Assembly: GCF_020144925.1 (NCBI RefSeq)
Contig: NZ_NSLC01000008.1
Location: 124,001-188,000 of the forward strand
DNA from: Afifella sp. IM 167
GTDB lineage: Bacteria; Pseudomonadota; Alphaproteobacteria; Rhizobiales; Afifellaceae
Reading direction: 5' to 3'
Length of the DNA stretch: 64,000 nucleotides
Position numbers and translations under genes: made by a program. This document shows, in pieces, positions 37,080 through 46,930 of the stretch (positions within the stretch are counted from its first letter, which is position 1; the number at the start of each line of letters is the position of its first letter). The notes below the pieces were generated by a model, which worked only from the letters and a program-made list of their open reading frames with translations, ran no database searches and had not been told where the DNA came from.

Positions 37080-38117
37080 ATGCGACAAGCCCCCCCTTCC
37101 TCCGCCGAACCCATGCCCGCCGGCCTCGAGATCGGCCATGCCGACGATGCGGCGCTCAAATCCGGCGTCACCGTCATCCTGCCCGAGGCCCCGGCGGTCA
37201 TGAGCGCCCATGTCGCCGGCGGCGCGCCGGGAACGCGCGAGACCGAGCTCTCCCGTCCCGAAGCCACGGTGCCGGCTGTCGACGCCGTGGTGCTCTCCGG
37301 CGGCTCCGCCTTCGGCCTTGCCGCCGCCGACGGCGTCATGCGCTTTCTCGCCGAGAAGGGCCGCGGCTTCGCCGTCGCCGGCTTCACGGTACCGATCGTG
37401 CCGGCGGCGATCCTCTTCGACCTCGCCAATGGCGGCGACAAGGCGTTCCTGCCCGCTCCCGGCCGCCCCGGCGCGGAAAACCCCTACCCTGCCCTCGCCC
37501 GCCGCGCCTGCGAGGCCGCGAGCCCGGCCACCCGCGACGGCACGCTCGGCGCCGGCGCCGGCGCGACCACGGCCAACCTCAAGGGCGGCTTCGGCCATGC
37601 CGGCGCAAGACTCTCCAGCGGCGCCACGCTCGCCGCTTTCGTCGCCGTCAACGCCGTCGGCCGCGTCACCCTCGGCGCCGGACCGCATTTCCGCGCCGCC
37701 CCTTTTGAGCGGGGAAACGAGTTCGGCGGCCTCGGCTTCCCCGAAAAAATGCCGGCGGATGCGGCAGAACCGGTCACCAAGCTTTCCCCCGCGCCGGGCG
37801 GCAACACCACCGTCGCAGTCGTCGCCACGGACCTCGCCCTCACCAAGGCCGAGGCCAAGCGCCTCGCCATCGCCGCCCATGACGGGCTGGCGCTTGCCAT
37901 CTATCCCGCCCACACGCCCCTCGACGGCGACACGGTCTTCGCCCTTTCCACGGGAAAGGTTGAGGCGGCGGAGGCCGAGAGGCTCGCCCTCCTCACCGAG
38001 GCATGCGCCGCCGCCGCCGCCACGCTCGCCCGAGCCATCGCCCGCGCCGTTCATGCCGCCACCCCCGCCCCGGGCGATACGAAGCCGACATGGGGGCAGC
38101 TCTTCGATACCGATTGA
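37080..38117 (+). CDS. P1 family (S58, DmpA-like) peptidase
   Basis: A 345-residue member of the family containing DmpA and beta-peptidyl aminopeptidases, which cleave themselves into two chains to expose a Ser or Thr nucleophile. Family motifs are GLEIGHADD, AVVLSGGSAFGLAAADGVM and LKGGFGHAGARLSSGATLAAFVAVNAVG. At the self-cleavage site I expect Gly followed by Ser or Thr (GGxG-S/T), but here it is GGFG-His173, so activity may differ or be absent. I chose ATG at 37080 over the TTG at 37059; no clear ribosome binding site decides. An Lrp gene follows. Confidence 0.84.
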   Translation: MRQAPPSSAEPMPAGLEIGHADDAALKSGVTVILPEAPAVMSAHVAGGAPGTRETELSRPEATVPAVDAVVLSGGSAFGLAAADGVMRFLAEKGRGFAVAGFTVPIVPAAILFDLANGGDKAFLPAPGRPGAENPYPALARRACEAASPATRDGTLGAGAGATTANLKGGFGHAGARLSSGATLAAFVAVNAVGRVTLGAGPHFRAAPFERGNEFGGLGFPEKMPADAAEPVTKLSPAPGGNTTVAVVATDLALTKAEAKRLAIAAHDGLALAIYPAHTPLDGDTVFALSTGKVEAAEAERLALLTEACAAAAATLARAIARAVHAATPAPGDTKPTWGQLFDTD

Positions 38118-38162
38118 GCCGGATGGCCCGGCGGGGCTAGTTTTCGGCTGAAGGAAAAATCG

Positions 38163-38651
38163 ATGATTCAGCGCCCGCAGGACACAGAGCTCGATCCCGG
38201 CGAGATTCGCATCCTGCGGATCATGCAGCGCGACGCCTCGCTCTCCGTCGCCGAGATCGCCCGCGAGGCGGGGATGAGCCAGACGCCGGCCTGGCGGCGC
38301 ATCAAGCGGCTGAAGGAGGCCGGCATCATCCGCGCCGTTGTGGCGCTGGTGGAGCGCGACGCCGTCGGCCTCGATTTCGTCGCCTACGCCTTCGTCAAGC
38401 TCGGCGTGCCGAGCCGGCAGAACATGGAAAAGTTCGATCGCCTCGTAAATTCCTGGCCGGAGGTGCTGGTCTGCGAGCGCGTCACCGGCGCGGTCGACTA
38501 TCTGTTGAAGATCGTCACCAACGACATCCACACCTACGACTGGTTCCTGCGCTCCAAGCTCCTCGACAACGACCTCGTCACCGACGTCCAGTCGCGCATC
38601 GTCGTCGCCACGGTGAAGGACACGCCGTCATTGCCGATCCGCGAGGCGTGA
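38163..38651 (+). CDS. Lrp/AsnC family transcriptional regulator
   Basis: A 162-residue regulator with an N-terminal winged helix (LDPGEIRILRIMQRDASLSVAEIAREAGMSQTPAWRRI) and a C-terminal RAM domain (VLVCERVTGAVDYLLKIVTNDI). It senses amino acids or related compounds in this family; which one is unknown. It lies 45 bases after the P1 peptidase and might control it or purB downstream, though both are guesses. Confidence 0.92.
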   Translation: MIQRPQDTELDPGEIRILRIMQRDASLSVAEIAREAGMSQTPAWRRIKRLKEAGIIRAVVALVERDAVGLDFVAYAFVKLGVPSRQNMEKFDRLVNSWPEVLVCERVTGAVDYLLKIVTNDIHTYDWFLRSKLLDNDLVTDVQSRIVVATVKDTPSLPIREA

Positions 38652-38779
38652 GATGGGGGCGGAGCCGCTGACCGGGGCGCCCGCCGCGCGGCATCGACGC
38701 TGCCTCTGCGAACGCCAGCCTCATTGCCCCCTCCGCCCTCGCCCTCTAAACAGCGGGCGAGAAGGAGCCCGCCCGAAAA

Positions 38780-40087
38780 ATGATTCCGCGTTACGCCCGC
38801 CCCGAGATGGTGGCGATCTGGTCGCCCGAAACGAAATTCCGCATCTGGTTCGAGATCGAGGCGCATGCCCTCTCCGCCATGGCCGAGATGGGCCGCGTCC
38901 CGAAGGAGGCCGCGAAGACCGTCTGGGAAAAGGGCGGCGCCGCCACCTTCGACGTGGAGCGCATCGACGCCATCGAGCGGGAGGTGAAGCACGACGTCAT
39001 CGCCTTCCTCACCCATCTCGCCGAGATCGTCGGGCCGGAGGCGCGCTTCGTCCATCAGGGCATGACCTCGTCGGATGTCCTCGACACCTGCCTTTCGGTG
39101 CAACTCGCCCGCGCCGCCGACATCCTGCTCGCCGATCTCGACCGGCTGCTCGAGGCGCTGAAGGCCCGCGCCTACGAGCACAAGATGACGCCGACCATCG
39201 GACGCTCGCATGGCATCCATGCCGAGCCGACCACCTTCGGCGTCAAGCTCGCCAGCGCCTATGCCGAATTCGCCCGGGGCCGCGAGCGGCTTGTGGCGGC
39301 CCGCGAAGAGATCGCCACCTGCGCCATCTCCGGCGCCGTCGGCACCTTTGCCAACATCGACCCGAAGGTGGAGGAATACGTCGCCGAGAAGATGGGCCTG
39401 ACGCCGGAGCCCGTCTCCACGCAGGTGATCCCGCGCGACCGGCACGCCGCCTTCTTCGCAGCGCTGGCCATCATCGCCTCCTCCATGGAGCGGCTGGCGA
39501 CCGAGGTCCGCCATCTGCAGCGCACCGAGGTGCTGGAGGCCGAGGAATATTTCTCGCCCGGCCAGAAGGGCTCCTCCGCGATGCCGCACAAGCGCAATCC
39601 GGTCCTTTCGGAAAACATCACCGGCCTTGCCCGCATGGTGCGATCCTATGCGCTGCCGGCGATGGAGAACGTCGCCCTCTGGCACGAGCGCGACATCTCC
39701 CATTCCTCCGTCGAGCGCATGATCGGCCCGGACGCCACGGTGACGCTCGATTTCGCCCTCGCCCGCCTCGCCGGCCTCGTCGAAAAGCTCGTCGTCTATC
39801 CCGAGAGGATGAGGGGCAATCTCGACAGGCTCTCGGGCCTCCACAATTCGCAGCGCATCATGCTGGCGCTGACCCAGGCCGGCGCCTCGCGCGAGGATGC
39901 CTACAGGCTCGTCCAGAGCCACGCCATGAAGACCTGGGAGCGCGGCGCCGACTTCCTGTCGGAGTTGAAGGCCGACCCGGAAGTGACTCAGAAGATTCCC
40001 GCTTCCGAGCTCGAGGCGATGTTCGACCTCGACTATCACCTGAAGCATGTCGACACGATCTTCGACCGCGTCTTCGGGGCCGCCTGA
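38780..40087 (+). CDS. purB: Adenylosuccinate lyase
   Basis: Catalyses two purine steps: SAICAR to AICAR, and adenylosuccinate to AMP. The 435-residue protein begins MIPRYARPEMVAIW and carries the fumarase-family signature KGSSAMPHKRNPVLSE around residue 260, the HQGMTSSDVLDT motif and GRSHGIHAEPTTFG. Length suits the bacterial PurB. A spacer of 128 bases separates it from the Lrp gene. Other pur genes lie from 43.8 kb on. Confidence 0.96.
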   Translation: MIPRYARPEMVAIWSPETKFRIWFEIEAHALSAMAEMGRVPKEAAKTVWEKGGAATFDVERIDAIEREVKHDVIAFLTHLAEIVGPEARFVHQGMTSSDVLDTCLSVQLARAADILLADLDRLLEALKARAYEHKMTPTIGRSHGIHAEPTTFGVKLASAYAEFARGRERLVAAREEIATCAISGAVGTFANIDPKVEEYVAEKMGLTPEPVSTQVIPRDRHAAFFAALAIIASSMERLATEVRHLQRTEVLEAEEYFSPGQKGSSAMPHKRNPVLSENITGLARMVRSYALPAMENVALWHERDISHSSVERMIGPDATVTLDFALARLAGLVEKLVVYPERMRGNLDRLSGLHNSQRIMLALTQAGASREDAYRLVQSHAMKTWERGADFLSELKADPEVTQKIPASELEAMFDLDYHLKHVDTIFDRVFGAA

Positions 40088-40096
40088 CCTGCCGCG

Positions 40097-40645
40097 ATGA
40101 AAGCGCGCGAAGCCGACATCCTCATCCATCCGGGCCTTTTCGGCGGCGCGCCGGGCAACTGGTACAACCGCTGGACCGCCCGGCTGGCGACGGCCGAGAC
40201 GATCGAGCAGGACTTTTCCAATCCCGACCTGGAGATGTGGACGGCGAACGTCCTCGCCGCCGTGCATCTGGCAAAGCGCCCCGTCGTCCTCATCGGCCAT
40301 TCCGCGGGCGCGCTGACGCTGGTCCATGCCGCCCGCCATCTCGCCGACGGCCCGGTCAAGGCCGCCTTCCTCGTCGCCCCTCCCGATTTCGAGAACGGCG
40401 CCGCATCGCTCGCGGGCGCACAAAACTTCCTGCCGGTGCCGCGCGATCCGCTGCCCTTCCCCTCCATCCTCGTCGCCAGCCGCGACGATCCCTACTGCGA
40501 TGTCGCCGTCGCCGAGGACTGGGCGAACGCCTGGGGCTCCCTCTTCATCGATGCCGGCAATTCAGGCCATCTCAACGACGATTCCGGCCATGGGCCCTGG
40601 CCGGAAGGGCTGATGGTCTTCGCCCGGATGATGAGCCGGCTCTAG
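40097..40645 (+). CDS. RBBP9/YdeN-family alpha/beta hydrolase
   Basis: A 182-residue small hydrolase. The nucleophile is Ser69 in GHSAG; the likely Asp and His are in ASRDDPYCD and SGHLNDDSG. The start pattern LIHPGLFGGAPGNWYNRW is typical of RBBP9. These serine hydrolases have unclear natural substrates. It begins 10 bases after purB and is probably cotranscribed. Confidence 0.87.
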   Translation: MKAREADILIHPGLFGGAPGNWYNRWTARLATAETIEQDFSNPDLEMWTANVLAAVHLAKRPVVLIGHSAGALTLVHAARHLADGPVKAAFLVAPPDFENGAASLAGAQNFLPVPRDPLPFPSILVASRDDPYCDVAVAEDWANAWGSLFIDAGNSGHLNDDSGHGPWPEGLMVFARMMSRL

Positions 40646-40809
40646 CCTCGGTTCTTTAGACGTCTATATAAATGTTGGAAAAACAACGGCTTAGCGTCAC
40701 ACACCTGTAGCTGGCCTCTCCTAATCGGAAATCGGCGACCCTTGCTCGCGTCGCGCCCGCGGCGTGCAGCGCTCCCTTTCTGATCCGGTCGCCGGAGGGA
40801 CAGTGAGCG

Positions 40810-42426
40810 ATGACGGCAGAAGCTGAAGCGAGCGGGCCCGCCCCGCAAACCTCACCCGAGGCATCCGACGGACTTTCCTGGCTGAGCATCGTCTTCGGGG
40901 CGCTGCTGCTTGCCGTGACCGCGTATTTTCTCTTCTGGGCGCAGGGATACACCGAAGGCCATCGCAACGTCGCCCTCGTCCTGGCGACGGTGTTTGGCGT
41001 CTTCATGGCTTTCAATATAGGCGGCAACGATGTCGCCAATTCCTTCGGCACCAGCGTCGGGGCCGGTACCCTGACGATACGCCAGGCGCTCGCCATCGCC
41101 GCGATCTTCGAGGTTTCCGGCGCCGTGATCGCCGGCGGCGCGGTCACCGACACCATCCGCGGCGGCATCGTCGATCTCGGACAGATCGATATCGCTCCGG
41201 CCGACTTCGTCTACATCATGATGTCGGCGCTGATCGCGGCGGCACTTTGGCTGCTCTTTGCCACGAGCCGCGGCTATCCGGTCTCCACCACCCATTCGAT
41301 CGTCGGCGCCATCGTCGGCAGCTCCATCGCGCTCGGCATCCTGATGGACAGCACCGACACCGCCTATTCCCTTGTTCAGTGGAGAAAGGTCGGCGAGATC
41401 GTCATTTCCTGGGTGCTGTCGCCTCTTCTCGGCGGGGCTGTAGCCTACCTTCTCTTCTGGCAGATCAAGAAGCGCATCCTCACCTACAACGACGCCGCCG
41501 CGGCCGAACTCGACCGGATCCGTGAGGCGAAGGTCCGCCACAACAAGGCGCACAAGGCGGCCTTCGAGCGTCTCTCGGAAATCCAGCAGATCTCCTACAC
41601 CCACGCCATGACGCGCGACATGCAGATCCTCAACGACAGCGATTTCAGGCCGGAGGATCTGGAGACCGACTACTACCGGGGTCTGCAACGCATCGAGAGC
41701 GAGCGCGAAAGCATCCGCCCGCACCGTGCGCTGGAAAAGCTCGTGCCTCCCATCGCCGCCGCCGCGGCGGTCGTCATTGCGGGCGTGCTTCTCCTCAAGG
41801 GGCTGGGGCACATGGAGCTCGGCCTCAGCCTCGTTCAGGATATCCTTATCGTCACGATGGCGGGCGGTGCCGTCTGGATGGCGGTGTTCGTCTTCGCCAA
41901 GCTCCTGAAATCGCAGCCGCTCGGCCGCGCCACCTTCCTGCTCTTCAGCTGGATGCAGGTCTTCACCGCAGCAGGCTTCGCCTTCAGCCACGGCTCCAAC
42001 GATATCGCCAACGCCATCGGTCCCTTCGCGGCGATCCTTGACGTCCTGAGGACGGGCAATGTCGGCCAGGACGCACCGGTGCCGGCGCTTGCCATGATCA
42101 CCTTCGGCGTCGCCCTGGTCGCCGGCCTGTGGTTCATCGGCAAGCATGTCATCCGCACCGTCGGGCACAACCTGACGCGCATGCATCCGGCCTCCGGCTT
42201 TTCCGCCGAGCTTTCCGCATCCGCCGTCGTCCTGCTCGCCTCCATCCTCGGCCTGCCGGTCTCCAGCACGCACATCCTGATCGGGGCCGTGCTCGGTATC
42301 GGCCTCGTGAACCGCAGCACCAACTGGAAGCTGATGCGCCCGATCGCCTTCGCCTGGATCGTCACACTGCCCGCAGCGGCCGCGCTCTCGGCGGCCGCGT
42401 TCCTCGCGCTGCGCGTGATGCTCTGA
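40810..42426 (+). CDS. pit: PiT family inorganic phosphate transporter
   Basis: A 538-residue low-affinity phosphate/metal-phosphate symporter. Two mirrored PiT signatures are seen: [16 protein letters not shown] with [16 protein letters not shown] in the first half, and [13 protein letters not shown] with [17 protein letters not shown] in the second. A large cytoplasmic loop between them (about 230-300) is charged. The usual neighbouring PhoU-like protein is not beside it. A GC-rich hairpin follows the gene. Confidence 0.94.
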   Translation: MTAEAEASGPAPQTSPEASDGLSWLSIVFGALLLAVTAYFLFWAQGYTEGHRNVALVLATVFGVFMAFNIGGNDVANSFGTSVGAGTLTIRQALAIAAIFEVSGAVIAGGAVTDTIRGGIVDLGQIDIAPADFVYIMMSALIAAALWLLFATSRGYPVSTTHSIVGAIVGSSIALGILMDSTDTAYSLVQWRKVGEIVISWVLSPLLGGAVAYLLFWQIKKRILTYNDAAAAELDRIREAKVRHNKAHKAAFERLSEIQQISYTHAMTRDMQILNDSDFRPEDLETDYYRGLQRIESERESIRPHRALEKLVPPIAAAAAVVIAGVLLLKGLGHMELGLSLVQDILIVTMAGGAVWMAVFVFAKLLKSQPLGRATFLLFSWMQVFTAAGFAFSHGSNDIANAIGPFAAILDVLRTGNVGQDAPVPALAMITFGVALVAGLWFIGKHVIRTVGHNLTRMHPASGFSAELSASAVVLLASILGLPVSSTHILIGAVLGIGLVNRSTNWKLMRPIAFAWIVTLPAAAALSAAAFLALRVML

Positions 42427-42442
42427 AATCCGTCTCCGGGGT

Positions 42443-42463
42443 CGGCGGCGCGGGGCGCCGCCG
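42443..42463. other. GC-rich hairpin between convergent genes
   Basis: CGGCGGCGC-GGG-GCGCCGCCG is a perfect 9-base stem in the 38-base gap between pit and the aldolase gene, which face each other. There is no T-run on either side, so it may act as a weak terminator in both directions, or only stabilise 3' ends. Confidence 0.55.
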
Positions 42464-42464
42464 G

Positions 42465-43238
42465 CTACTTCTTCGCCAGTGCCAGGAAAGTCGCGGCGCC
42501 TGCGGCAAGGCAGGCCGTGTCCGGCGCGGTGGCAACGAGGTTGAAGCCCATTTCGTGATAGCGCCTGCCGAAGGACGGGTCGGCGGCAAAGACGGCGGAG
42601 AGTTTTCCGGACTTTTGCGCCCGCACGGCAATGCTCTCGATCGCGCCCATCATGTCTTCCAGCGTCGGGTCGACGTCCGCGCCGCCGCTCCAGGCGATCG
42701 AGAAGTCCGCCGGTCCGACGAACACGCCGTCGATGCCGTCGACGGCGAGGATATCGTCGAGGAGGGCAAGCGCCTCGCGCGTCTCGATCATGGCGAAGGA
42801 GAGAGTTCCGCGATTGGCGGAAGAGAGATAGGCGCCCGATTCGCTGGCGCCGGAGAGCTCGATCGCCCGTCCCGGCCCCCAGGAGCGCTGGCCGATGGGC
42901 GGGAACTTCATCGCCGCGGCAAACGCCCTCGCATCCGCAAGACTGTTCACCATCGGCGCGATCACCGCCTCGGCGCCCATGTCGAGCGCCCGGCTCGCCA
43001 TGTCGAAGCGGCCCACCGGCACGCGCACGATCGCCGGCCGGCCCGAAAGCGCGATGCCGCCGATGCACCGCTGCACGCTCTCCGTCGAATGGAAGCCGTG
43101 CTGCATGTCGAGCGTCACGGCATCGAAGCCGGAACGCCCGAGCATTTCGGAGATCATCGGATCGGTGAGGCCGGACCAGGCCGATACGAGCTTCTCGCCG
43201 GCCCGCAGCCGCTCCGCCAGCGTTGGCGCCGCTGCCAT
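42465..43238 (-). CDS. HpcH/HpaI-type aldolase
   Basis: A 257-residue class II aldolase of the 2,4-dihydroxyhept-2-enedioate type. Key features are LDMQHGFHS (the catalytic His), VIAPMVNSLADA, and MIETREAL with GVFVGPADFSIAWS, holding metal and phosphate-loop residues. Substrates in this family are varied 2-oxo-acid aldols; the real one is unknown here. The open frame continues upstream over the next gene, but ATG at 43238 gives the right length. Confidence 0.89.
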   Translation of the reverse strand: MAAAPTLAERLRAGEKLVSAWSGLTDPMISEMLGRSGFDAVTLDMQHGFHSTESVQRCIGGIALSGRPAIVRVPVGRFDMASRALDMGAEAVIAPMVNSLADARAFAAAMKFPPIGQRSWGPGRAIELSGASESGAYLSSANRGTLSFAMIETREALALLDDILAVDGIDGVFVGPADFSIAWSGGADVDPTLEDMMGAIESIAVRAQKSGKLSAVFAADPSFGRRYHEMGFNLVATAPDTACLAAGAATFLALAKK

Positions 43239-43249
43239 GGGAGGTCCGC

Positions 43250-43573
43250 CTAGCGGCTCGACTCGATCTGCTCGGCAGCTTCGATGAGAAGCCGGCGCAT
43301 GGCGCCGCGGATCTCTTCCTCGGGAACGGGCACGCCCGCCGCGTCGAGGTCGCCCTTCACTTTGACGAAGACGTCGTTGTCGCCCGGCTCGGCGAAATCG
43401 GAACGCACGACCTCCTTGGCATAGGCCTCGGCCTCCTCGCCGCTCTTGCCGAGCTTTTCGGCCGCCCACATGCCGAGCAGCCGGTTGCGCCGCGCCATCG
43501 CCTTGAACTTCAGTTCCTCGTCATGCGCGAACTTGTTCTCGTAGGCGTTTTCACGATCATCGAATGTGGTCAT
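43250..43573 (-). CDS. F1-ATPase inhibitor zeta subunit (DUF1476)
   Basis: A 107-residue protein of the DUF1476 family, the zeta subunit of alphaproteobacterial F1F0-ATPase. It begins MTTFDDRENAYENKFAHDEELKFKA in the family's inhibitory region, and continues through RRNRLLGMWAAEKLG. In Paracoccus its N-terminus blocks ATP hydrolysis. The ATPase operon itself is not in the window. It is 11 bases upstream of the aldolase gene and divergent from purC, the common alphaproteobacterial arrangement. Confidence 0.93.
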   Translation of the reverse strand: MTTFDDRENAYENKFAHDEELKFKAMARRNRLLGMWAAEKLGKSGEEAEAYAKEVVRSDFAEPGDNDVFVKVKGDLDAAGVPVPEEEIRGAMRRLLIEAAEQIESSR

Positions 43574-43807
43574 CGCCGCTTCCCATCCCTGACCTTGTCT
43601 CAGTTGGCCGATGTGTTAGCCGCACAAAGGCGGCTCTGCAATGCGCCAGGCCACGCCTTTGCCACCGCTTTGCGGGCTCGCTGATAACATCTCGTTGTGC
43701 TGGTGTCCGCTTTCAGCTAGGTTCCGCGCGACCAAGGACGGTTCGCCGTTTCGGAGCCGAAGACCCGTCCCTAACTTCTCATCATCATGATTGTCAGACT
43801 AAATCCC

Positions 43808-44572
43808 ATGAACCGTCGCCGTCGTATTTATGAAGGCAAGGCCAAGATCCTCTACGAGGGTCCCGAGCCTGGAACCCTGGTGCAGCACTTCAAGGACGAC
43901 GCGACCGCGTTCAACAAGAAGAAGCACCAGATCGTTGACGGCAAGGGGGTGCTGAACAACCGCATCTCCGAGTACATCTTCAGCAATCTCAACGACATGG
44001 GCATCCCGACCCATTTCATCCGGCGGCTCAATATGCGCGAGCAGCTGATCCGCGAGGTGGAGATCATTCCGCTCGAGGTGGTGGTTCGGAACGTTGCCGC
44101 CGGCTCCCTGTCGGAGCGGCTCGGCATCGACGAGGGCACGCCCCTGCCCCGCTCCATCATCGAGTTCTATTACAAGAACGACGAGCTCGGCGATCCGATG
44201 GTCTCCGAGGAGCACATCACCGCCTTCGGCTGGGCGAATCCCCAGGAGATGGACGACATCATGTCGCTCGCGATTCGCGTGAACGACTTCCTGTGCGGCC
44301 TCTTCCTCGGCGTCGGCATCCGCCTCGTCGACTTCAAGATGGAATGCGGCCGTCTCTACGAGAACGACATGGTTCGGATCGTCGTCGCCGACGAGATCTC
44401 CCCCGATTCCTGCCGTCTGTGGGACATGACGTCCAACGAGAAGCTCGACAAGGACCGTTTCCGCCGCGACATGGGCGGCCTCCTGGAGGCCTATCAGGAA
44501 GTCGCGCGCCGTCTCGGTCTCCTCAATTCCAACGAGCGCGTCACCGGCACGGGGCCGGTTCTCGTTCAGTAG
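43808..44572 (+). CDS. purC: Phosphoribosylaminoimidazole-succinocarboxamide synthase
   Basis: Joins CAIR and aspartate in purine synthesis (SAICAR synthetase). The 254-residue protein starts [20 protein letters not shown], and has the family's [18 protein letters not shown] and [10 protein letters not shown] motifs. An in-frame ATG at 43787 would add seven residues; MNRRRR is the usual start in this group. A terminator follows before purS. Confidence 0.96.
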   Translation: MNRRRRIYEGKAKILYEGPEPGTLVQHFKDDATAFNKKKHQIVDGKGVLNNRISEYIFSNLNDMGIPTHFIRRLNMREQLIREVEIIPLEVVVRNVAAGSLSERLGIDEGTPLPRSIIEFYYKNDELGDPMVSEEHITAFGWANPQEMDDIMSLAIRVNDFLCGLFLGVGIRLVDFKMECGRLYENDMVRIVVADEISPDSCRLWDMTSNEKLDKDRFRRDMGGLLEAYQEVARRLGLLNSNERVTGTGPVLVQ

Positions 44573-44606
44573 CGCTCGCTTCCGATAGCGGAAGCATATG
44601 TTGATC

Positions 44607-44642
44607 AAGCGGCGTGCGGGCTCGCCCCGCCGCCGCTTTTTT
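44607..44642 (+). terminator. Terminator-like hairpin between purC and purS
   Basis: AAGCGGCG (44607-44614) pairs with CGCCGCTT (44631-44638), with an inner GCGGG...CCCCGC stem, then a run of six T. This looks like a true terminator. purS must then have its own promoter or depend on readthrough, so purC may be expressed separately. Confidence 0.85.
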
Positions 44643-44707
44643 GCTTCAAGGGGCCCGATTGGATCGCCGGAGCCCAACAGCCCGGCCAGCCCGCCCGGAG
44701 ACAAGAC

Positions 44708-44944
44708 ATGAAAGCCCGCATCTTCGTCACCCTGAAGGAAGGCGTCCTCGATCCGCAGGGCCAGGCGATCGAAGGGGCCCTTTCCGCCCTCGGCTTTTCC
44801 GGCGTCGGGGCCGTGCGCCAGGGCAAGGTCTTCGATGTGGAGCTTGAAGAGACCGGCGAGCCCGCCGAGGCACGGCTGAAGGCGATGTGCGAGACGCTGC
44901 TCGCCAACACCGTGATCGAGGATTACCGCATCGAGATGGGCTGA
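44708..44944 (+). CDS. purS: FGAM synthase subunit PurS
   Basis: A 78-residue scaffold subunit of the three-part FGAM synthase (PurL, PurQ, PurS). The sequence MKARIFVTLKEGVLDPQGQAIEGAL is typical, followed by VRQGKVFDVELEE. Its stop overlaps the start of a GIY-YIG gene (TGATG), whereas in most alphaproteobacteria purQ follows directly. Confidence 0.95.
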   Translation: MKARIFVTLKEGVLDPQGQAIEGALSALGFSGVGAVRQGKVFDVELEETGEPAEARLKAMCETLLANTVIEDYRIEMG

Positions 44945-45414
44945 TGGCCGGACTGCTCCCGGAATACGTGGCGCTCCTCGAAAAGCTGCCACCCCTTCTG
45001 GAGGAGCTGACGCGCCGCGAGTTGCGCCCGATCACGGACCGCGCTTCCTTTCCCACCGAGCCGGGCGTCTATGTCATCTTCGAGGATGGCATGCCGCTCT
45101 ACACCGGCCGAACGCGGAACATCCGCCAGCGGATTTCCAATCACACGGCTGGCCGTCCCGAATCCTCGGCCTTTGCCTTTCGCCTGGCGCGCGAAGCGAC
45201 AGGCAGGGTCAAGGCGACCTACAAGCCCACGGGATCACGCAAGGCCTTGATGGAGACGGAGGACTTTCGTGCTGCATTCGCCGAGGCCACCATGCGTGTA
45301 CGCGCGATGTCGGCGAAATGCGTGGAAGTGCCCGACATCCTCATCCAGCATCTGTTCGAGGTCTACGCGGCGACCGCGCTGAAGACGCCCTACAACGACT
45401 TCGCGACCCACTAA
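44944..45414 (+). CDS. GIY-YIG domain protein nested in the pur cluster
   Basis: A 156-residue protein with a GIY-YIG nuclease fold: GVYVIFEDG at residue 41 and YTGRTRNIRQRISNH at residue 53. Arg61, Glu139 (HLFEVYAA) and Asn151 (TPYNDFATH) match the catalytic Arg, Glu and Asn of the fold, so it is probably active. The start codon is within the purS stop and the gene is GC-rich like its neighbours. The substrate is unknown. It interrupts purS and purQ and may share their transcript. Confidence 0.85.
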   Translation: MAGLLPEYVALLEKLPPLLEELTRRELRPITDRASFPTEPGVYVIFEDGMPLYTGRTRNIRQRISNHTAGRPESSAFAFRLAREATGRVKATYKPTGSRKALMETEDFRAAFAEATMRVRAMSAKCVEVPDILIQHLFEVYAATALKTPYNDFATH

Positions 45415-45497
45415 GCCGCCGGCGCGCCACAGCAAGGCCAGAATGGGCTGAGATGGCTTGTGCGAGCGAGAATTTCGCCGATTCGCCATAGGCCGCC

Positions 45498-46235
45498 ATG
45501 TCCTGCCTTAAGCTCTACGAGCCGCTGAACACGCTGAAGCCGGTCGCCGAGAACGTCTGGATCGTCGACGGTCCGGAAATCTCCATGCGCTACGTCGTCG
45601 GCTCCCTGCCCTTCACCACGCGCATGACGGTGTTGAGGCTTTCCGATGGCGGCCTCGTCCTGCATTCGCCGACGCCGCTGACGGAAAAGCTCGCCGCCGA
45701 CATCTCGGCCCTCGGCGAAGTGCGCACCCTGCTCGCCCCCAACAAGCTGCATTACTGGTGGATCGGCGACTGGAAGGCGCGCTTTCCCGATGCCACGGCC
45801 TATGCCGCGCCGGGCGTCGGCGAGGCGGCGAAGAAGCGCTTTACAGGCTTCGAGGCGGAGATCACCACCGCCCCGCTCGAATGGGGCCGGGAGATCGCCT
45901 GCCTGCCGCTCGTCGGCGGCTTCATGACCGAGCTGGAGCTCTTCCATCGCCCGTCGAAGACGCTCGTCCTCACCGACACGATCGAGAACTTCGAGCCCGG
46001 GCGCGTCACCTGCAGCCATATGCGCTTTCTGATGCGCGTTGGCGGCGTCACCGACCCGGACGGCTCGATGCCGCGCGACCTCCGCTTTACCTTCATCGGG
46101 CGCAAGGAAGCGGCACGCATCGCGGCGAAAGAAATGCTGGCATGGTCGCCCGAGCGGGTTCTTCTCGCCCATGGCCGATGCTATCTGAAGAACGGAGAGG
46201 CCGAGCTTGCCCGCGCCCTCCGCTGGCTCATCTGA
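45498..46235 (+). CDS. DUF4336 family protein
   Basis: A 245-residue protein of the DUF4336 family, distantly like metallo-beta-lactamases. Motifs: [56 protein letters not shown] and [12 protein letters not shown]. The classic HxHxDH metal site is changed to NKLHYWW, so metal-dependent hydrolysis is doubtful. Function is unknown. It sits 14 bases before purQ on the same strand. Confidence 0.84.
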   Translation: MSCLKLYEPLNTLKPVAENVWIVDGPEISMRYVVGSLPFTTRMTVLRLSDGGLVLHSPTPLTEKLAADISALGEVRTLLAPNKLHYWWIGDWKARFPDATAYAAPGVGEAAKKRFTGFEAEITTAPLEWGREIACLPLVGGFMTELELFHRPSKTLVLTDTIENFEPGRVTCSHMRFLMRVGGVTDPDGSMPRDLRFTFIGRKEAARIAAKEMLAWSPERVLLAHGRCYLKNGEAELARALRWLI

Positions 46236-46249
46236 CAGACCGGATTTCG

Positions 46250-46930
46250 ATGCACGCAGCCATCATCCAGTTCCCCGGCACCAATCGCGAAAGCGATATG
46301 GCCGCCGCCCTTCGTCTGGCCACCGGCCGCGAGCCGAAGATGGTCTGGCACGCCGAGACGAGCCTGCCTTCCGGCATCGACCTCGTGGTCCTGCCCGGCG
46401 GCTTCTCCTATGGCGACTATCTGCGCGCCGGAGCCATCGCCGCCCATTCGCCGGTGATGCGCGAGGTGGCGAAGGCCGCCGAGGCGGGCACGCTGGTGCT
46501 GGGGGTATGCAACGGCTTTCAGGCGCTGTGCGAGGCAAACCTCCTGCCGGGCGCGCTGATGCGCAACGCCTCGCTGAAATTCGTCTGCCGGGAGGTGAAG
46601 CTGGAGGTCGTCTCGGCCGACACGCCCTTCACCCGCCTCTACGGCGAGGGCGAGGTCATCCGCACGCCCGTCGCCCATGCCGACGGCAACTATTTCGCCG
46701 ATCAGGCAAGCCTCGACCGCCTCGAAGGCGAGAACCAGGTGATCTTCCGCTATGCCGAGGGCACCAGCCCGAACGGCTCGCAGCGCGACATCGCCGGCAT
46801 CTGCAATGCCCGCCGCAACGTTCTGGGCATGATGCCGCATCCGGAGGATTTTACCGAGGAGGCGCATGGCTGCCTGGATGGTCTGCGCCTCTTCAAGGGC
46901 CTTGCCCAGGCGCTCGAGGTGGCCGCTTGA
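46250..46930 (+). CDS. purQ: FGAM synthase glutaminase subunit PurQ
   Basis: Glutamine amidotransferase subunit that supplies ammonia to PurL. The 226-residue protein has the GATase nucleophile Cys in [13 protein letters not shown] (near residue 87), [17 protein letters not shown] before it, and the His-Glu pair in MMPHPED. The start at 46250 is the normal one. Its stop overlaps the next start as TTGA. Confidence 0.96.
   Translation: MHAAIIQFPGTNRESDMAAALRLATGREPKMVWHAETSLPSGIDLVVLPGGFSYGDYLRAGAIAAHSPVMREVAKAAEAGTLVLGVCNGFQALCEANLLPGALMRNASLKFVCREVKLEVVSADTPFTRLYGEGEVIRTPVAHADGNYFADQASLDRLEGENQVIFRYAEGTSPNGSQRDIAGICNARRNVLGMMPHPEDFTEEAHGCLDGLRLFKGLAQALEVAA

Noticed and set aside
36927-38531. 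Upstream extension of the SnoaL-like gene to 663 residues
   Set aside because: The extension is antisense to the P1 peptidase and Lrp genes; only the last 128 residues match a family.
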